Source of the DNA: Pseudomonas extremaustralis
GTDB taxonomy: Bacteria; Pseudomonadota; Gammaproteobacteria; Pseudomonadales; Pseudomonadaceae
Reading direction: 5' to 3'
DNA length: 64,000 bases
Assembly (NCBI RefSeq): GCF_900102035.1
Contig: NZ_LT629689.1
Coordinates: forward strand, 5,800,501 to 5,864,500
Below the pieces are notes generated by a model, which searched no databases, was not told the DNA's origin, and worked only from the letters and a program-made list of their open reading frames with translations. Positions 1 through 9,798 of this stretch are shown piece by piece (position 1 is the stretch's first letter; every line of letters starts with the position of its first letter). Position numbers and translations under genes: made by a program.

Positions 1-296
1 ACTACGCCTACGAAGAAAGCACCCAGCAATATGTGGTGGTGGAACCGCCGGCCGCCGTCCCCGCGCCACAACCTGCGCCCCAGGGCAACGGCTATGACGT
101 GGTGGCCTATCCCGCCAATGGCCAGTCGCCGGCCCAGGTGCAGCAGGACGGTTACGACTGTTATCGCTGGGCGGTGCAGCAAAGCGGTTTCGACCCGCAG
201 GCCGTCACCTATGCCCCCGATCCAGCGGTGGTCCAGGCCTACCGCCAGGCCCAGGGCAACTGCCTGAGCAGTCGCGGCTACCAGGTGCAGTACTAG
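1..296 (+). CDS. C-terminal part of an exported DUF6515-like protein (partial)
   Basis: The reading frame is open from the window edge and ends with TAG at 294-296. The visible part is a Pro/Ala/Gln-rich linker followed by a conserved-looking end with the pattern GYDCYRWA and one further Cys. Such Cys-containing ends follow long low-complexity stretches in pseudomonad envelope proteins annotated DUF6515. That family name is from memory. The start and any signal peptide lie outside the window. Its stop overlaps the stop of the convergent metal-transporter gene by four bases. Confidence 0.6.
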   Translation, partial: YAYEESTQQYVVVEPPAAVPAPQPAPQGNGYDVVAYPANGQSPAQVQQDGYDCYRWAVQQSGFDPQAVTYAPDPAVVQAYRQAQGNCLSSRGYQVQY

Positions 297-1186
297 GCCT
301 GGGCGCCGTTGACCACATCCAACGGGTCGGCGTGCACCAGCACTTCGGCGCGCGGGTAGGCGGCGTGAATGGCATCGGCGGCCTGGTCGCTGATGCCATG
401 GGCCACTGATAGCGTCAGTTCCCCCGGCAATTCCAGGTGCAACTGCACAAACCAGTGGTTGCCGGATATCCGCGTGCGCAAATCGTGGGCGCCCAGCACA
501 CCCGGCACGCCACGGGCCAACTCCAGCATGTGCTGGCTGACGTCCGGCGGCAGCTCTTCATCCATCAACACCGCAAAGCTTTCCCGGGCGATCTGGATGG
601 CGCTCCACAGGATATAGACCGCGATGCCCAGGCCAAACCAGGCGTCCACCTGATGGAAGCCCAAGCCCGCCACCACCAGCGCAATCAGAATGCTGCCATT
701 GAGCAGCAAGTCCGAGCGGTAGTGCAGCGAATCGGCGCGCACCGCACTCGAGCCCGTTTCCCGCACCACCCGGTGTTGCAGGATCAGCAGGGCCACGGTC
801 AGCACCAGGGACAAAATGATCACCCCAATACTCAACCACGGAGCCCCGACCGGCTCGGGATGCTTGATGCGCTCGAAGGCCTGGAGCGCAATCAGTATGG
901 CGCTGCCGGCGATGAACAGGGCTTGCGCCATGCCAGCCAGCGATTCCGCCTTGCCATGGCCATAACGGTGATCGTCATCGGCCGGGCGCAGGGCGTAGTG
1001 CACCGCGATCAGATTCAGCAGCGAGGTCACGCCATCGAGCAGCGAGTCGGTCAACCCGGCGAGCATGCTCACCGAGCCGCTCAGCCACCAGGCAATGGCC
1101 TTGGTAACAATCAACACAGATGCCACGCCGACTGACGCGCGGGTGGCCAGGCGCAATAGCCTGGCGTGTTCGGGACTGCTGGTCAT
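293..1186 (-). CDS. Cation diffusion facilitator (FieF-like divalent metal efflux pump)
   Basis: A 297-residue inner-membrane protein with about six hydrophobic segments in the first two thirds and a soluble C-terminal domain of about 85 residues. It has the family hallmarks: LTDSLLDG in the second membrane segment, HRYGHGKAESL before the third, and HYRSDLLLN in the fifth, whose Asp/His pairs form the transport-site metal ligands. CDF proteins exchange Zn(II), Fe(II) or Cd(II) for protons. The C-terminal part resembles the cytoplasmic metal-sensing dimerisation domain. The exact metal cannot be read from the sequence. It lies just downstream of a lipoprotein gene on the same strand. Confidence 0.9.
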   Translation of the reverse strand: MTSSPEHARLLRLATRASVGVASVLIVTKAIAWWLSGSVSMLAGLTDSLLDGVTSLLNLIAVHYALRPADDDHRYGHGKAESLAGMAQALFIAGSAILIALQAFERIKHPEPVGAPWLSIGVIILSLVLTVALLILQHRVVRETGSSAVRADSLHYRSDLLLNGSILIALVVAGLGFHQVDAWFGLGIAVYILWSAIQIARESFAVLMDEELPPDVSQHMLELARGVPGVLGAHDLRTRISGNHWFVQLHLELPGELTLSVAHGISDQAADAIHAAYPRAEVLVHADPLDVVNGAQA

Positions 1187-1195
1187 AGGGGGTCC

Positions 1196-1615
1196 TTAAG
1201 CGGCGGGTTGCAGGCCCAGGGAAGCTAACTGTTGCACGCTGCCCTTGAACTGGATCAGGCGCGGATCGTCCAGCGGCAGGGTGCGGCCGGTTTCTTTCTG
1301 GATGATGGTTTGCAGCTTGGCGTTGTCGACCTTGCCGTCGGCGCCGATGGCTTCGTGGAGTTTTTCCGGGGCGACCTGAGCGGTCTTGCCCGGCTCGAAA
1401 TAAATCGCACCGGTGGCGAAGTCGACACCAAAGGCGATCAGGCCCGGGATCACATAGAACAGCAGGCCCACGGCATCGAGCACCGCAATCGTCGGGTCGA
1501 TCTTGCCGTCGATCTGGCCACGGCGGTCGGGGTAGAAGATCGAGCCGCAGGCGGTCAGTTGGCTCAGCAGGGTGACGGCGAGGACACCGCCGATGACACG
1601 GGAAGCGATACGCAT
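1196..1615 (-). CDS. Small lipoprotein of unknown function
   Basis: 139 residues beginning with a typical lipoprotein signal: positive n-region, hydrophobic core and lipobox LTAC with the lipidated Cys at about residue 23. A hydrophobic stretch (DAVGLLFYVIPGLIAFGVDF) follows. The C-terminal part is helical and charged. Close homologues in pseudomonads often carry the name polyribonucleotide nucleotidyltransferase. Nothing here resembles PNPase (no RNase PH, KH or S1 domain), so that name looks like an annotation error. It sits nine bases upstream of the CDF gene and may be co-transcribed with it. Confidence 0.75.
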   Translation of the reverse strand: MRIASRVIGGVLAVTLLSQLTACGSIFYPDRRGQIDGKIDPTIAVLDAVGLLFYVIPGLIAFGVDFATGAIYFEPGKTAQVAPEKLHEAIGADGKVDNAKLQTIIQKETGRTLPLDDPRLIQFKGSVQQLASLGLQPAA

Positions 1616-1636
1616 GGAATATCTCCTGTCAGGCTC

Positions 1637-1737
1637 TAGTAGGAGCGAGCTTGCTCGCCAAAGACGTCAACGATAACGCGTGCCGCCTGGATGTGCGCGG
1701 CGCTCTCGGGTTTTTCGCGAGCAAGCCCGCACCTGCA
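1637..1737. repeat. REP-type inverted repeat pair
   Basis: The arm at 1637-1659 (core GGAGCGAGCTTGCTCGCC) faces a second arm at 1714-1737 (TTCGCGAGCAAGCCCGCACC) in opposite orientation, between a lipoprotein gene and hrpB that diverge. This matches the extragenic palindromes common in fluorescent pseudomonads. hrpB transcription must start inside or downstream of it. Confidence 0.75.
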
Positions 1738-1799
1738 AGAGACCATCGCCGGCATCCGACAGTTCGCCGTTATACTCGCCGCTCTGCTTTGGAGCCAGT

Positions 1800-4304
1800 A
1801 TGAAATCGTTGCCGATCGATGATGTTTTACCCGCCCTGCGTGACGCCTTGGCGAATCGCCATGAAGCCGTGCTGGAAGCGCCGCCCGGTGCCGGTAAAAC
1901 CACCCGCGTGCCCTTGGCCTTGTTGAATGAACCCTGGCTGGCCGGGCAGACCATCCTGATGCTCGAACCCCGTCGCCTCGCCGCCCGCGCCGCCGCCGAG
2001 CGGCTGGCCAGCGAGCTGGGCGAGAAAGTCGGTGACACCGTTGGCTACCGCATCCGCCTCGACAGCAAGGTCGGCCCCAACACCCGCATCGAAGTGGTCA
2101 CCGAAGGCATCCTCACCCGCCGTCTGCAGGACGATCCAGCATTGGACGGCGTGGGTTTGCTGATCTTCGACGAATTTCACGAACGCAGCCTCGACGCCGA
2201 CTTGGCGCTGGCCCTGAGCCTGAATGGCCGCGAGCTGTTTCGCGACGAGCAACCGCTGAAAATCCTGCTGATGTCCGCCACCCTTGAAGGCGAGCGCCTG
2301 GCCAGTCTGCTGGACGACGCGCCGATCCTGCGCAGCGAAGGGCGCATGTTCCCGGTGCAGATGCGCTGGGGGCGCCCGTACCAGGCCGGTGAATTTATCG
2401 AGCCGCGCGTGGTGCAGACCATTCTCGACGCCCTGCACGACGAAACCGGCAGCGTGCTGGTGTTCCTGCCGGGGCAGGCGGAGATTCGTCGAGTCCATCA
2501 GCAACTGATCGACGCCCTGGGCGATCGCCATGAGGTGCTGTTGTGCCCATTGCATGGCGAGTTGGACCTGAACGCCCAGCGTGCCGCGATCGACCCGGCA
2601 CCCGCCGGCAAGCGCAAAGTGGTGCTGGCCACCAACATCGCCGAGACCAGCCTGACCATCGACGGCGTGCGTGTGGTGATCGACGCCGGGCTGGCGCGGG
2701 TGCCGCGGTTCGACCCCGGCAGCGGCATGACCCGCCTCGACACCCAGCGCATCTCCCGCGCCAGCGCCACCCAGCGCGCCGGTCGGGCCGGGCGCCTGGA
2801 GCCGGGGGTGTGTTATCGGTTGTGGTCCGAAGACCAGCATGAAGGCCTGGCCGCCTACGGCAGTGCGGAAATTCTCGCGGCCGATCTTGCCGGGCTGGCC
2901 TTGCAACTGGCGCGTTGGGGCGTCACGCCTGCGCAACTGGTGTGGCTCGATCTGCCGCCGACCGCCGCGTATGCCCAGGCGCAGGATTTGCTGCAACGCC
3001 TGGGCGCCTTGAATGACGACACCCTGACCGCCCATGGCCAGAAAATGGCCGAACTGCCGGCGCACCCACGTATCGCCCATCTGTTGTTGCGCGGGCAGGA
3101 CCTGGGGCTGGCGGCCACGGCCTGTGATGTCGCCGCGTTGTTGGGGGAGCGCGATATCCTGCGCGGCGGCGGCGCGGACTTGCACAGTCGCCTGGCGCTG
3201 TTGTCCGGCGAAGAACGCACACGCGGCACTCAAGGAGGCGTGCAGCGGGCCCGGCAACTGGCGCGGCAATATCGCGGCTATTTACGCGGCAAGGCGACTC
3301 AACCGGTCGCCGATCCAGAACATCCGCGCTGGCTCGGCGCGTTGCTCGCCCTGGCCTACCCCGACCGCGTCGCCCAGCAACGCCGCCCCGGTGGCGCCGA
3401 ATACCGCCTGGCCAACGGCCGCGCCGCGCTGTTCGCCGAGGCCGATAGCCTGATGAAACAACCCTGGCTGGTGATCGCCGACCTCGGCAGTCGCCAGGGC
3501 CAGCGTGAAGAACGCATCTACCTGGCGACGGACTTCGATCCGGCGCTATTCGATAGCGTCCTCGCCGAGCAAGTGCGCAATGTCGACCAACTGGATTGGG
3601 ACGAGCGCGAAGGCGTACTGCGCGCCGAACGCCAGCGCAAAGTCGGCGAACTCGTCCTCAGCCGCGAACCGCTGACCGGCCTGGATGAGTCCGCGCGCAC
3701 CCAGGCGCTGGTCAACCTGGTGCGCCGCAAAGGCCTGGAACTGCTGCCCTGGACCCCGGAACTGCGCCAATGGCAGGCCCGCGTGATGCTGCTGCGCCAA
3801 CTGGACGCCGGCAAAACCAGCGAATGGCCCGACGTCAGCGACAGCGCCTTGCTCGCCGGCCTGGAACACTGGCTGATGCCCTACCTGGGCAAAGTCTCGC
3901 GCCTGAGCCATTTCGCCAACCTGGATCTCTCCAGCTACCTGCACAACCTGCTGCCCTGGCCGCTGCCCCAGCGCCTGGACGAACTGGCACCGCACCATGT
4001 GAAAGTCCCGTCGGGCTCGTCGGTGCGCCTGGACTACAGCGAGCAACCGCCGATTTTGGCCGTGCGCCTGCAAGAATTGTTCGGCCTGGCAGACACCCCA
4101 CGCATCGCCGGCGGGCGCCAAGTGGTGAAGCTGCACCTGTTGTCGCCGGCGCGGCGGCCGGTGCAAGTGACCCAGGACCTGGCGAACTTCTGGCGCAGTA
4201 CCTACGCCGAGGTGAAGAAGGACCTGAAAGGGCGCTATCCGAAGCTATTCCATAAGTTAGACCCTTGGGTTGAATCGCTTAACAACAAAAAGATTGACAG
4301 GTAG
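1800..4304 (+). CDS. hrpB: ATP-dependent RNA helicase HrpB with an island-derived C-terminal tail
   Basis: An 834-residue DEAH-box helicase. Motif I APPGAGKTT is at residues 27-35, then DEFHER, SATLEG, the C-terminal RecA lobe ending QRAGRAGR, a helicase-associated domain and the HrpB C-terminal domain. I chose the ATG at 1800 because the family starts near MKSLPIDDVLPALRDAL. Residues 1-815 are native. After GRYPK the expected HYWPDDPL ending is missing and 19 unrelated residues (LFHKLDPW...) follow, encoded by the mobile island that begins at 4245. The native ending is at 26725-26787. The helicase core is intact, so the protein is probably functional with a swapped tail. Confidence 0.93.
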   Translation: MKSLPIDDVLPALRDALANRHEAVLEAPPGAGKTTRVPLALLNEPWLAGQTILMLEPRRLAARAAAERLASELGEKVGDTVGYRIRLDSKVGPNTRIEVVTEGILTRRLQDDPALDGVGLLIFDEFHERSLDADLALALSLNGRELFRDEQPLKILLMSATLEGERLASLLDDAPILRSEGRMFPVQMRWGRPYQAGEFIEPRVVQTILDALHDETGSVLVFLPGQAEIRRVHQQLIDALGDRHEVLLCPLHGELDLNAQRAAIDPAPAGKRKVVLATNIAETSLTIDGVRVVIDAGLARVPRFDPGSGMTRLDTQRISRASATQRAGRAGRLEPGVCYRLWSEDQHEGLAAYGSAEILAADLAGLALQLARWGVTPAQLVWLDLPPTAAYAQAQDLLQRLGALNDDTLTAHGQKMAELPAHPRIAHLLLRGQDLGLAATACDVAALLGERDILRGGGADLHSRLALLSGEERTRGTQGGVQRARQLARQYRGYLRGKATQPVADPEHPRWLGALLALAYPDRVAQQRRPGGAEYRLANGRAALFAEADSLMKQPWLVIADLGSRQGQREERIYLATDFDPALFDSVLAEQVRNVDQLDWDEREGVLRAERQRKVGELVLSREPLTGLDESARTQALVNLVRRKGLELLPWTPELRQWQARVMLLRQLDAGKTSEWPDVSDSALLAGLEHWLMPYLGKVSRLSHFANLDLSSYLHNLLPWPLPQRLDELAPHHVKVPSGSSVRLDYSEQPPILAVRLQELFGLADTPRIAGGRQVVKLHLLSPARRPVQVTQDLANFWRSTYAEVKKDLKGRYPKLFHKLDPWVESLNNKKIDR

Positions 4305-4359
4305 CGATTGTAAACTGACGCATAACATATAGGATTGACTGATTCATCAGGGGGGGCGA

Positions 4360-5826
4360 ATGTCCTACACCAATCCGCGTCACGAAGGTCGTCTGATTCT
4401 CATCCCGAATTTGCAGGATGCCTTCGCTATCCTGCATGTCAGTGAAACGCCTCGCGGCTCTATTGAGTCAGCGCTTGAGGGGGCTGAATCCAATCTGCTT
4501 TATAAATGCGATGAAGTCGGTTCAGGGAATGACCGTGCCCTGTTCAATTTCCCATTTTTGTTTAGTGCTAATGGCAACCCTTGGCACGAAGCGAACGACT
4601 ACTTGCTGAGTCTCATGCGTGATAGGGCTCCTGCAAGTCGACGCACTGATGATGTTAGGCGTCGTGCCAGTAAACTGTTGGATTACCTCCTATTCTGTGA
4701 GGATAACAATCTGGATTGGCTCGACTTTTCCGGTGCCCGTCCTTCGCTTCGCCCGACTTACAAGTACTTCTATCACCTGATTAAAGAAGGCCGTCGCAGT
4801 AATCAGGTCATCAATCAATATACCGCTGCGGTCTATCACTTTTATAAGTACGTTTCCGAGCATTGGCATTACCTCGATCTAAAGCGTGTTGATACGATCA
4901 AGCAAGTGCGGCTTATCGTGCAGAGCCCAAAAGGCGCGAAAATCATCGATGCTGAAAAGCGCAGCCAAACGCGGCGTACGCCGCCTAGTAGCTCCGTTCC
5001 TTTGGGATTCGTGCGTGAAGATGGCGAGGATCTTCGACCTCTCTCCAATCTTGAGTTAGGCGCGCTTTTGGAGGCCATTAATGAAAAGAAATGGTCAACG
5101 ATTGAGCGGTTGATTCTTCTCACGTCTCTGATGACTGGAGCTCGTAAGCAAAGTGTTTTGACCATACGCTTGAAGCATTTGAAAGGATTTACAGAAGACA
5201 AACTAGTGCCGGAATGTGCCTATAAATTGCATGCCGGCCCGCGCACAGGCATTGATACGAAATTTGACAAAACTCAAGTTCTGTATGTTCCAAAGCAACT
5301 TGCTGAAGAATTGGTCACGCTTGCACGTAGTCCGATGATGAGGAGACGGCGGGAAAAATTTCGTGCTCAATTAGAAGTCAGTCATCCCGGTCTGTTGATA
5401 GAAGAGGACGATATGTATTTGTTTCTCTCCGATCAAGGCAATTGTTATTACATGGCTTCAAATGATCCGCGTTACGCAATTGTTAGGTCGCCACAGACAG
5501 GGCAGGTGACGGAAACAATAAAGCGAAAATTGCAGAGTACAGCTTCTAGCCAATTTCCAAAAGATTTTACATATCACTGGCTGCGAGCGACTTTTGCCTA
5601 TCAACTCTACCAGCGCCTGCAACCGTTGGTTCAAGAAGGCGTTTTGAAATTAGGGGAGGATATTGATTTTATTCAAAAACGTATGCATCACGAGTCTAGG
5701 GAAACAACTGAAAACTATCTAAAGTTATTCAATATGACTCACGAAAAAGTCATCGCCCAAGAGGTGTGGGAGAAGAAATTGTTTAACGGTAACTACGAAG
5801 TCATGAAATTGACGGTCCAAGAATGA
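4360..5826 (+). CDS. Tyrosine recombinase 1 of the island integration operon
   Basis: 488 residues. The catalytic domain shows the tyrosine recombinase set: Arg262 in LMTGARKQSVL, His406 and Arg409 in HWLRATFA, His443/444 in MHHES, and the nucleophile Tyr453 in TTENYLKLF. Residues of about 75-190 would be the core-binding SAM-like domain. It should cut and join the island ends. ATG at 4360 lies just inside the left junction, after a G-rich ribosome-site-like run (CAGGGGGG). Its stop overlaps the next start (ATGA at 5823-5826), so the genes are translationally coupled. Base composition is more AT-rich than flanking core genes. A GmtY-like protein is possible but not established here. Confidence 0.85.
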   Translation: MSYTNPRHEGRLILIPNLQDAFAILHVSETPRGSIESALEGAESNLLYKCDEVGSGNDRALFNFPFLFSANGNPWHEANDYLLSLMRDRAPASRRTDDVRRRASKLLDYLLFCEDNNLDWLDFSGARPSLRPTYKYFYHLIKEGRRSNQVINQYTAAVYHFYKYVSEHWHYLDLKRVDTIKQVRLIVQSPKGAKIIDAEKRSQTRRTPPSSSVPLGFVREDGEDLRPLSNLELGALLEAINEKKWSTIERLILLTSLMTGARKQSVLTIRLKHLKGFTEDKLVPECAYKLHAGPRTGIDTKFDKTQVLYVPKQLAEELVTLARSPMMRRRREKFRAQLEVSHPGLLIEEDDMYLFLSDQGNCYYMASNDPRYAIVRSPQTGQVTETIKRKLQSTASSQFPKDFTYHWLRATFAYQLYQRLQPLVQEGVLKLGEDIDFIQKRMHHESRETTENYLKLFNMTHEKVIAQEVWEKKLFNGNYEVMKLTVQE

Positions 5827-7751
5827 GTAGTCGGCAGCTGTTAGAGCATCGCGAAAATACAAAAATTATTACGCTAAATGAGTTGGTTCAGGAGTTTTCC
5901 GAACCTGAGCGTTTGCGATTGCAGCTGACCGTTAAGGTTAAAAAGAAGCCGTTAGATATTGGTAGTTTTGCATATCTCATTCGTGGTAAGAATAAAAGTG
6001 TTCATGATGATCGCGGGACGCCATTGGTGATTGAGTCGTTCGTTGAAAGTCGTCGTGAGCTGATTGTGAGAGTTTTGGAGTCTTTTGTCGGTCTGCGTGA
6101 TAAGTCAGTCTTGGCAAATTTCTTCCATACCGAATATTTTATTGATTGGTTGAACGCTGAGGGTTACCGAGAAATATTTTCCAGTAGCGTGGATGCTCAA
6201 AAGGCATATCGAGATTATACAGCGCATCTAAATCAAAAAATATCCGATAAAAAGCTGAAGCCCCGGACCGCGTCAAGCTACCAAACTAGAGCATCCAGCC
6301 TGATCAAATTACTTTATCCAGATAATAGTGTCCATATTCTTGCTGGTGCAGTAAGGATTGTTCCAGATAGAGGTTCTGCAACAGCAGGCGCTGCTCATGT
6401 CGAGTTGTATAGAGATGTTTGCTTTGCCATTGCCCAGCAGTGCAGTGATTTTATCTTGAATAAAAAACCTTACCCGCTCGTGGTTGGAGTTAGAGATTAT
6501 GAAGTTGTTATATTTCCGTCCAACCGAGGCGCGAGCAGCCCATTTAAGGATGCTGCTCCTTCATATAACTCAGCTGAGCGGCGAATTGCTACGGCCGAAG
6601 AATACTTCGCGGCCTTCGAGAGGCTTGGCCGAAAAAAGCCGAGAAATTATAATGTCGCGCGCGAACTAAGAAGCTCCCAGGCATCTTTGGATGCGGCTAA
6701 TGAAGATGGGCGCAACTGGCATCGTCTTAATCTAGCGAGTCTTGCGGCGAAAGCCTATGCTATCCTTTTTTTTATGATTACAGGTGCCACTCCGGCTGAA
6801 TTTGAGCAGTTTAGTTACGAAGACGCACTCAAAGTTGAAAAGTCCCCTCTCAAGAAAGAGTTGTCGGCTGTGAAATTTCGGGCTGGCGGAAAGTCAACGC
6901 TTTACAACATTGGGCGGGGCTCGGGTTTGTCGCTGCTGAAAGAGTATTTAAAGCTGCGTGCGTGGATTTTGGATGGTGCGAGACATGAGCGACTATTCTT
7001 TGCAATGCCTACGTCTGGTCAGCTTAGAACTTGCAAAAGCTTTGGTGATCTTAACGTGACAAGCTCCTTAGAAAAATTTTATGAGTTTATTAGCGGGGTC
7101 TTTCTTGATCCGACTGTACCAAGACTTTCAACTCGTAAAATACGCAAGCACAAAAGCACTGAAATGCACTCTGCACGTTTGTCGCCGTCCACGGTAGCGG
7201 CATCCCTCAATCACACCGAAGCGGTGAATCTTTCTACCTATGCAGAGGCAACACCTGAACAGCAGCAATCCGAGTTCAGCCTGTTTTGGGATGCAATACG
7301 CCACGCTGCTCATGTTGTGCGTGAGCGAAGCCGCAAGGCTGTAGCAAGTAGTGTCGCAATAGCGGCGGGTCACTGCGAGGATTTCAATAAGCCGACGTCT
7401 GCCACTGATGTGGGATTGATTATAGAGCCGAACTGCCGCACCCAATATGGTTGTTTGTACTGCGAAAACTATTTATGTCACGGCGATGAGGAGGATCTGC
7501 ATAAAATTCTGAGTTTGCAATACGTGGTCAATGCCGTGCGTAAATCGGCCCCCGATGCAGCGCATACTGAGGCACTTTTCAAAGAGTTATCTATCCGGAT
7601 CGAGTTTATAGTCGATGCTCTTAGTGAGCGCTCTAGCTCGGTGAAACAGACAGTCGAAAAGGTTAAAGCTAAGGTGTTTGAATACGGCGAGTTAACTAAG
7701 TTTTGGGAAGTCCGGTTGGGTCGCTATGAAAAAATGGGGATCGTATTTTGA
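5823..7751 (+). CDS. Tyrosine recombinase-like protein 2, lacking the first catalytic arginine
   Basis: 642 residues. A catalytic-domain-like region is recognisable: FMITGATPAEFEQF at about 318-330 aligns with the usual TG-x-R-x-x-E motif but has Thr323 where the Arg should be. Further on are RKIRKHKSTEMH and LNHTEAVNLSTYAEAT, the latter with a candidate Tyr near residue 479. A Cys cluster follows (NCRTQYGCLYCENYLC), probably zinc-binding, with a helical C-terminus. The second large recombinases of multi-recombinase elements such as Tn554 share this kind of layout. It may be a structural partner rather than a catalyst. It overlaps both neighbouring genes by four bases. Confidence 0.75.
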   Translation: MSSRQLLEHRENTKIITLNELVQEFSEPERLRLQLTVKVKKKPLDIGSFAYLIRGKNKSVHDDRGTPLVIESFVESRRELIVRVLESFVGLRDKSVLANFFHTEYFIDWLNAEGYREIFSSSVDAQKAYRDYTAHLNQKISDKKLKPRTASSYQTRASSLIKLLYPDNSVHILAGAVRIVPDRGSATAGAAHVELYRDVCFAIAQQCSDFILNKKPYPLVVGVRDYEVVIFPSNRGASSPFKDAAPSYNSAERRIATAEEYFAAFERLGRKKPRNYNVARELRSSQASLDAANEDGRNWHRLNLASLAAKAYAILFFMITGATPAEFEQFSYEDALKVEKSPLKKELSAVKFRAGGKSTLYNIGRGSGLSLLKEYLKLRAWILDGARHERLFFAMPTSGQLRTCKSFGDLNVTSSLEKFYEFISGVFLDPTVPRLSTRKIRKHKSTEMHSARLSPSTVAASLNHTEAVNLSTYAEATPEQQQSEFSLFWDAIRHAAHVVRERSRKAVASSVAIAAGHCEDFNKPTSATDVGLIIEPNCRTQYGCLYCENYLCHGDEEDLHKILSLQYVVNAVRKSAPDAAHTEALFKELSIRIEFIVDALSERSSSVKQTVEKVKAKVFEYGELTKFWEVRLGRYEKMGIVF

Positions 7752-9796
7752 GTGCTGCTGTTCAGTCGATAGGTAGTCTTTTTTCTAGCGGCCAGTTTCC
7801 AGTCACCAGCCAGCCAGATAGTGCGGCTCAGCTGTATGGGAAGCCCGCGTCGGATTTTGTTATCTGTCGCACTGAGTATGGCAATGCAACGGCAGTGTAC
7901 GGCGAGTCTGTATGGGACTTTAACCCGTACAGGCTGAGTGCAAAAAAAATTGGCCGAATACGCTTCGATATGGTGTTCGGTGATTATGGTCATGATCAGC
8001 AAGCGCTGATCGAAGAAGCCAAATATCTTCTGTATTGTCTTATTTATTTCGCTGGCGGTGGGCGGATTGGTAAGCTGAGTGCATCTACGATTATTTCATA
8101 TTGGGTTGTGCTGCGCATCGCTATGAAGTTCTGCTATGCGCAGAAAAAGAAGTCAATGGTTGGTGTGCTGTCCTTGCAGCAGCTTTTTACCGTGCCTGTT
8201 TATCTAGCGGCTTTTGTTAGTGAAAGTAATTTTGACAAGACGGTTCTTAGTGGGATATTGCACGGATTGATTAGTGTGGGCGAGGAACGCCTAGGGTATG
8301 TTGTGCTGAATCCAAGAGTTTTTGATTTGAGAAGACCTGATTCTAAACAGCATCCGGTAATTCCGACACGCCTTTATTTGAATTTAATAAATATTTGTGG
8401 CGACCTGCTCGATCATCTTTACTTGGGTGTTGGGAATATTGATTCATTTATATCGTGCTTTGCTGATGAGTATTTCGGTCTTACTCCGCACCGTCAAAAA
8501 TCTTTGGGGGTTGGTGGTAAGTCGCGCTATCGCCCCGGTATTCAGCAAGCAATAGAGGAATATGGTCTGGCTGCGGTTTTTGTCGGTGAGTTTGCCTGTT
8601 CCGAAAAGAGAAAGCTGCAGCGAGTCCTTCTCAAGATGCAGTATGTGGTGAGAATGGTGATACACCTATATACCGGCATGCGTGATCAAGAGGTGATGCG
8701 TATGTCTTATAACTGCTTATCTGATCAAGTCGTGAGATGTTCAGTGGTTGATGATCAAGGTTTTATGCGCGATCAACCGCAATCAGTACACATATTATCG
8801 ACTACCACGAAGTTTAGCGGTTACAAGAAAGAAAGCGCATGGTTCGCGGCAGGCGAAGTCGTCAAGGCGGTCGAGGTTGGCCAGGCGATTTGTCGTGGTT
8901 TAGCCCGGCTCTATAGGATTGAACTGGATGATCGTTGTCCGCTATTCATCAATCCGTCCGTCCTGTGTAAAACGAAGAATTGTGCAGAAGTTGGTGTAAC
9001 AGACTTTACATTGAGAGCAACGATGGGCAGTGCTTTGAAATCCTTATCGATTCAATCAGAGGATTTACAAGAGTTGGCTCAGAGCGACCCTTCTCGTGAC
9101 TTTTACAATGAGCCAGATTTTGCAGTAGGCCAGCCCTGGCCGCTGACTAGCCATCAATTCCGACGTTCGTTGGCCTTCTATGGAAGCAGTAGCGGCTTTC
9201 TCTCGCTACCGACTCTGCGAGCGCAGTTCAAGCATATGACCATTCAGATGGCGCGCTATTATGCGAATGGCTTTGATAACTTGCGCACCATTTTTGGCTA
9301 CTATGACGAGAAGAAAATAGACTTCGTGCTACCATATAACCACTTTGCTTTCGAGTTCCAGATGGCCATGCCGATGTCGGTGGCCAATCAGTTGATTGCA
9401 GATCTGCTGTTCAAAGAAGAACCGCTGTTTGGTGGCACCGGTTCATACATGCAGAGGCAGAAAGAACGTGTTGAAGCTGGCGAGATAAAGATTGAAGATA
9501 TTCGTGCCGATACAGAGCTTCGGGTGAAGAACGGTGCAATTAGCTATCGGCCAACGCTACTCGGTGGTTGCACCAAGGTGGGCCGCTGCGATTCCTTCAT
9601 GCTCGGTGACTATACTGAATGTTTGTCCTGCGAGGGTGCGATTATCAAGCCCTCCAGGTTAAGTGCGGCCATTGAGGATGCGAAAAACGAGTTGTCAAAC
9701 TACGCAGAAGACTCAGGCGAATATCAAATTGTGAAGGGCGATATTGAGCGCCTAATGGTTTTCAAGACTCGCCTGATCGACACTGTGGAGCTTTAG
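7748..9796 (+). CDS. Tyrosine recombinase 3 of the island integration operon
   Basis: 682 residues. Catalytic motifs are visible: Arg312 in LYTGMRDQEVMRM, His469 and Arg472 in SHQFRRSLAFYG, His496 in FKHMTIQ, and Tyr504/505 in MARYYANGF. After it comes a Cys cluster (GGCTKVGRCDSF...CLSCEG), a putative zinc-binding tail like that of recombinase 2. The start overlaps the previous stop. The frame probably begins with the GTG-type or TTG-type start at 7748, since the translation begins SAAVQSIGS. With recombinase 1 it offers two complete active sites, which would suit a heteromeric integrase. A relation to GmtZ-type integrases is possible. Confidence 0.82.
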   Translation: MSAAVQSIGSLFSSGQFPVTSQPDSAAQLYGKPASDFVICRTEYGNATAVYGESVWDFNPYRLSAKKIGRIRFDMVFGDYGHDQQALIEEAKYLLYCLIYFAGGGRIGKLSASTIISYWVVLRIAMKFCYAQKKKSMVGVLSLQQLFTVPVYLAAFVSESNFDKTVLSGILHGLISVGEERLGYVVLNPRVFDLRRPDSKQHPVIPTRLYLNLINICGDLLDHLYLGVGNIDSFISCFADEYFGLTPHRQKSLGVGGKSRYRPGIQQAIEEYGLAAVFVGEFACSEKRKLQRVLLKMQYVVRMVIHLYTGMRDQEVMRMSYNCLSDQVVRCSVVDDQGFMRDQPQSVHILSTTTKFSGYKKESAWFAAGEVVKAVEVGQAICRGLARLYRIELDDRCPLFINPSVLCKTKNCAEVGVTDFTLRATMGSALKSLSIQSEDLQELAQSDPSRDFYNEPDFAVGQPWPLTSHQFRRSLAFYGSSSGFLSLPTLRAQFKHMTIQMARYYANGFDNLRTIFGYYDEKKIDFVLPYNHFAFEFQMAMPMSVANQLIADLLFKEEPLFGGTGSYMQRQKERVEAGEIKIEDIRADTELRVKNGAISYRPTLLGGCTKVGRCDSFMLGDYTECLSCEGAIIKPSRLSAAIEDAKNELSNYAEDSGEYQIVKGDIERLMVFKTRLIDTVEL

Positions 9797-9798
9797 TC

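Noticed and set aside
1196..1615. Polyribonucleotide nucleotidyltransferase label for the lipoprotein
   Set aside because: 139 residues with a lipobox and no PNPase domain.
1827..3269. 480-codon minus-strand frame inside hrpB
   Set aside because: Antisense shadow of the helicase domain.
4240..4360. Integration into a tRNA gene
   Set aside because: No cloverleaf-like sequence at either junction; the target is plainly the hrpB coding region.
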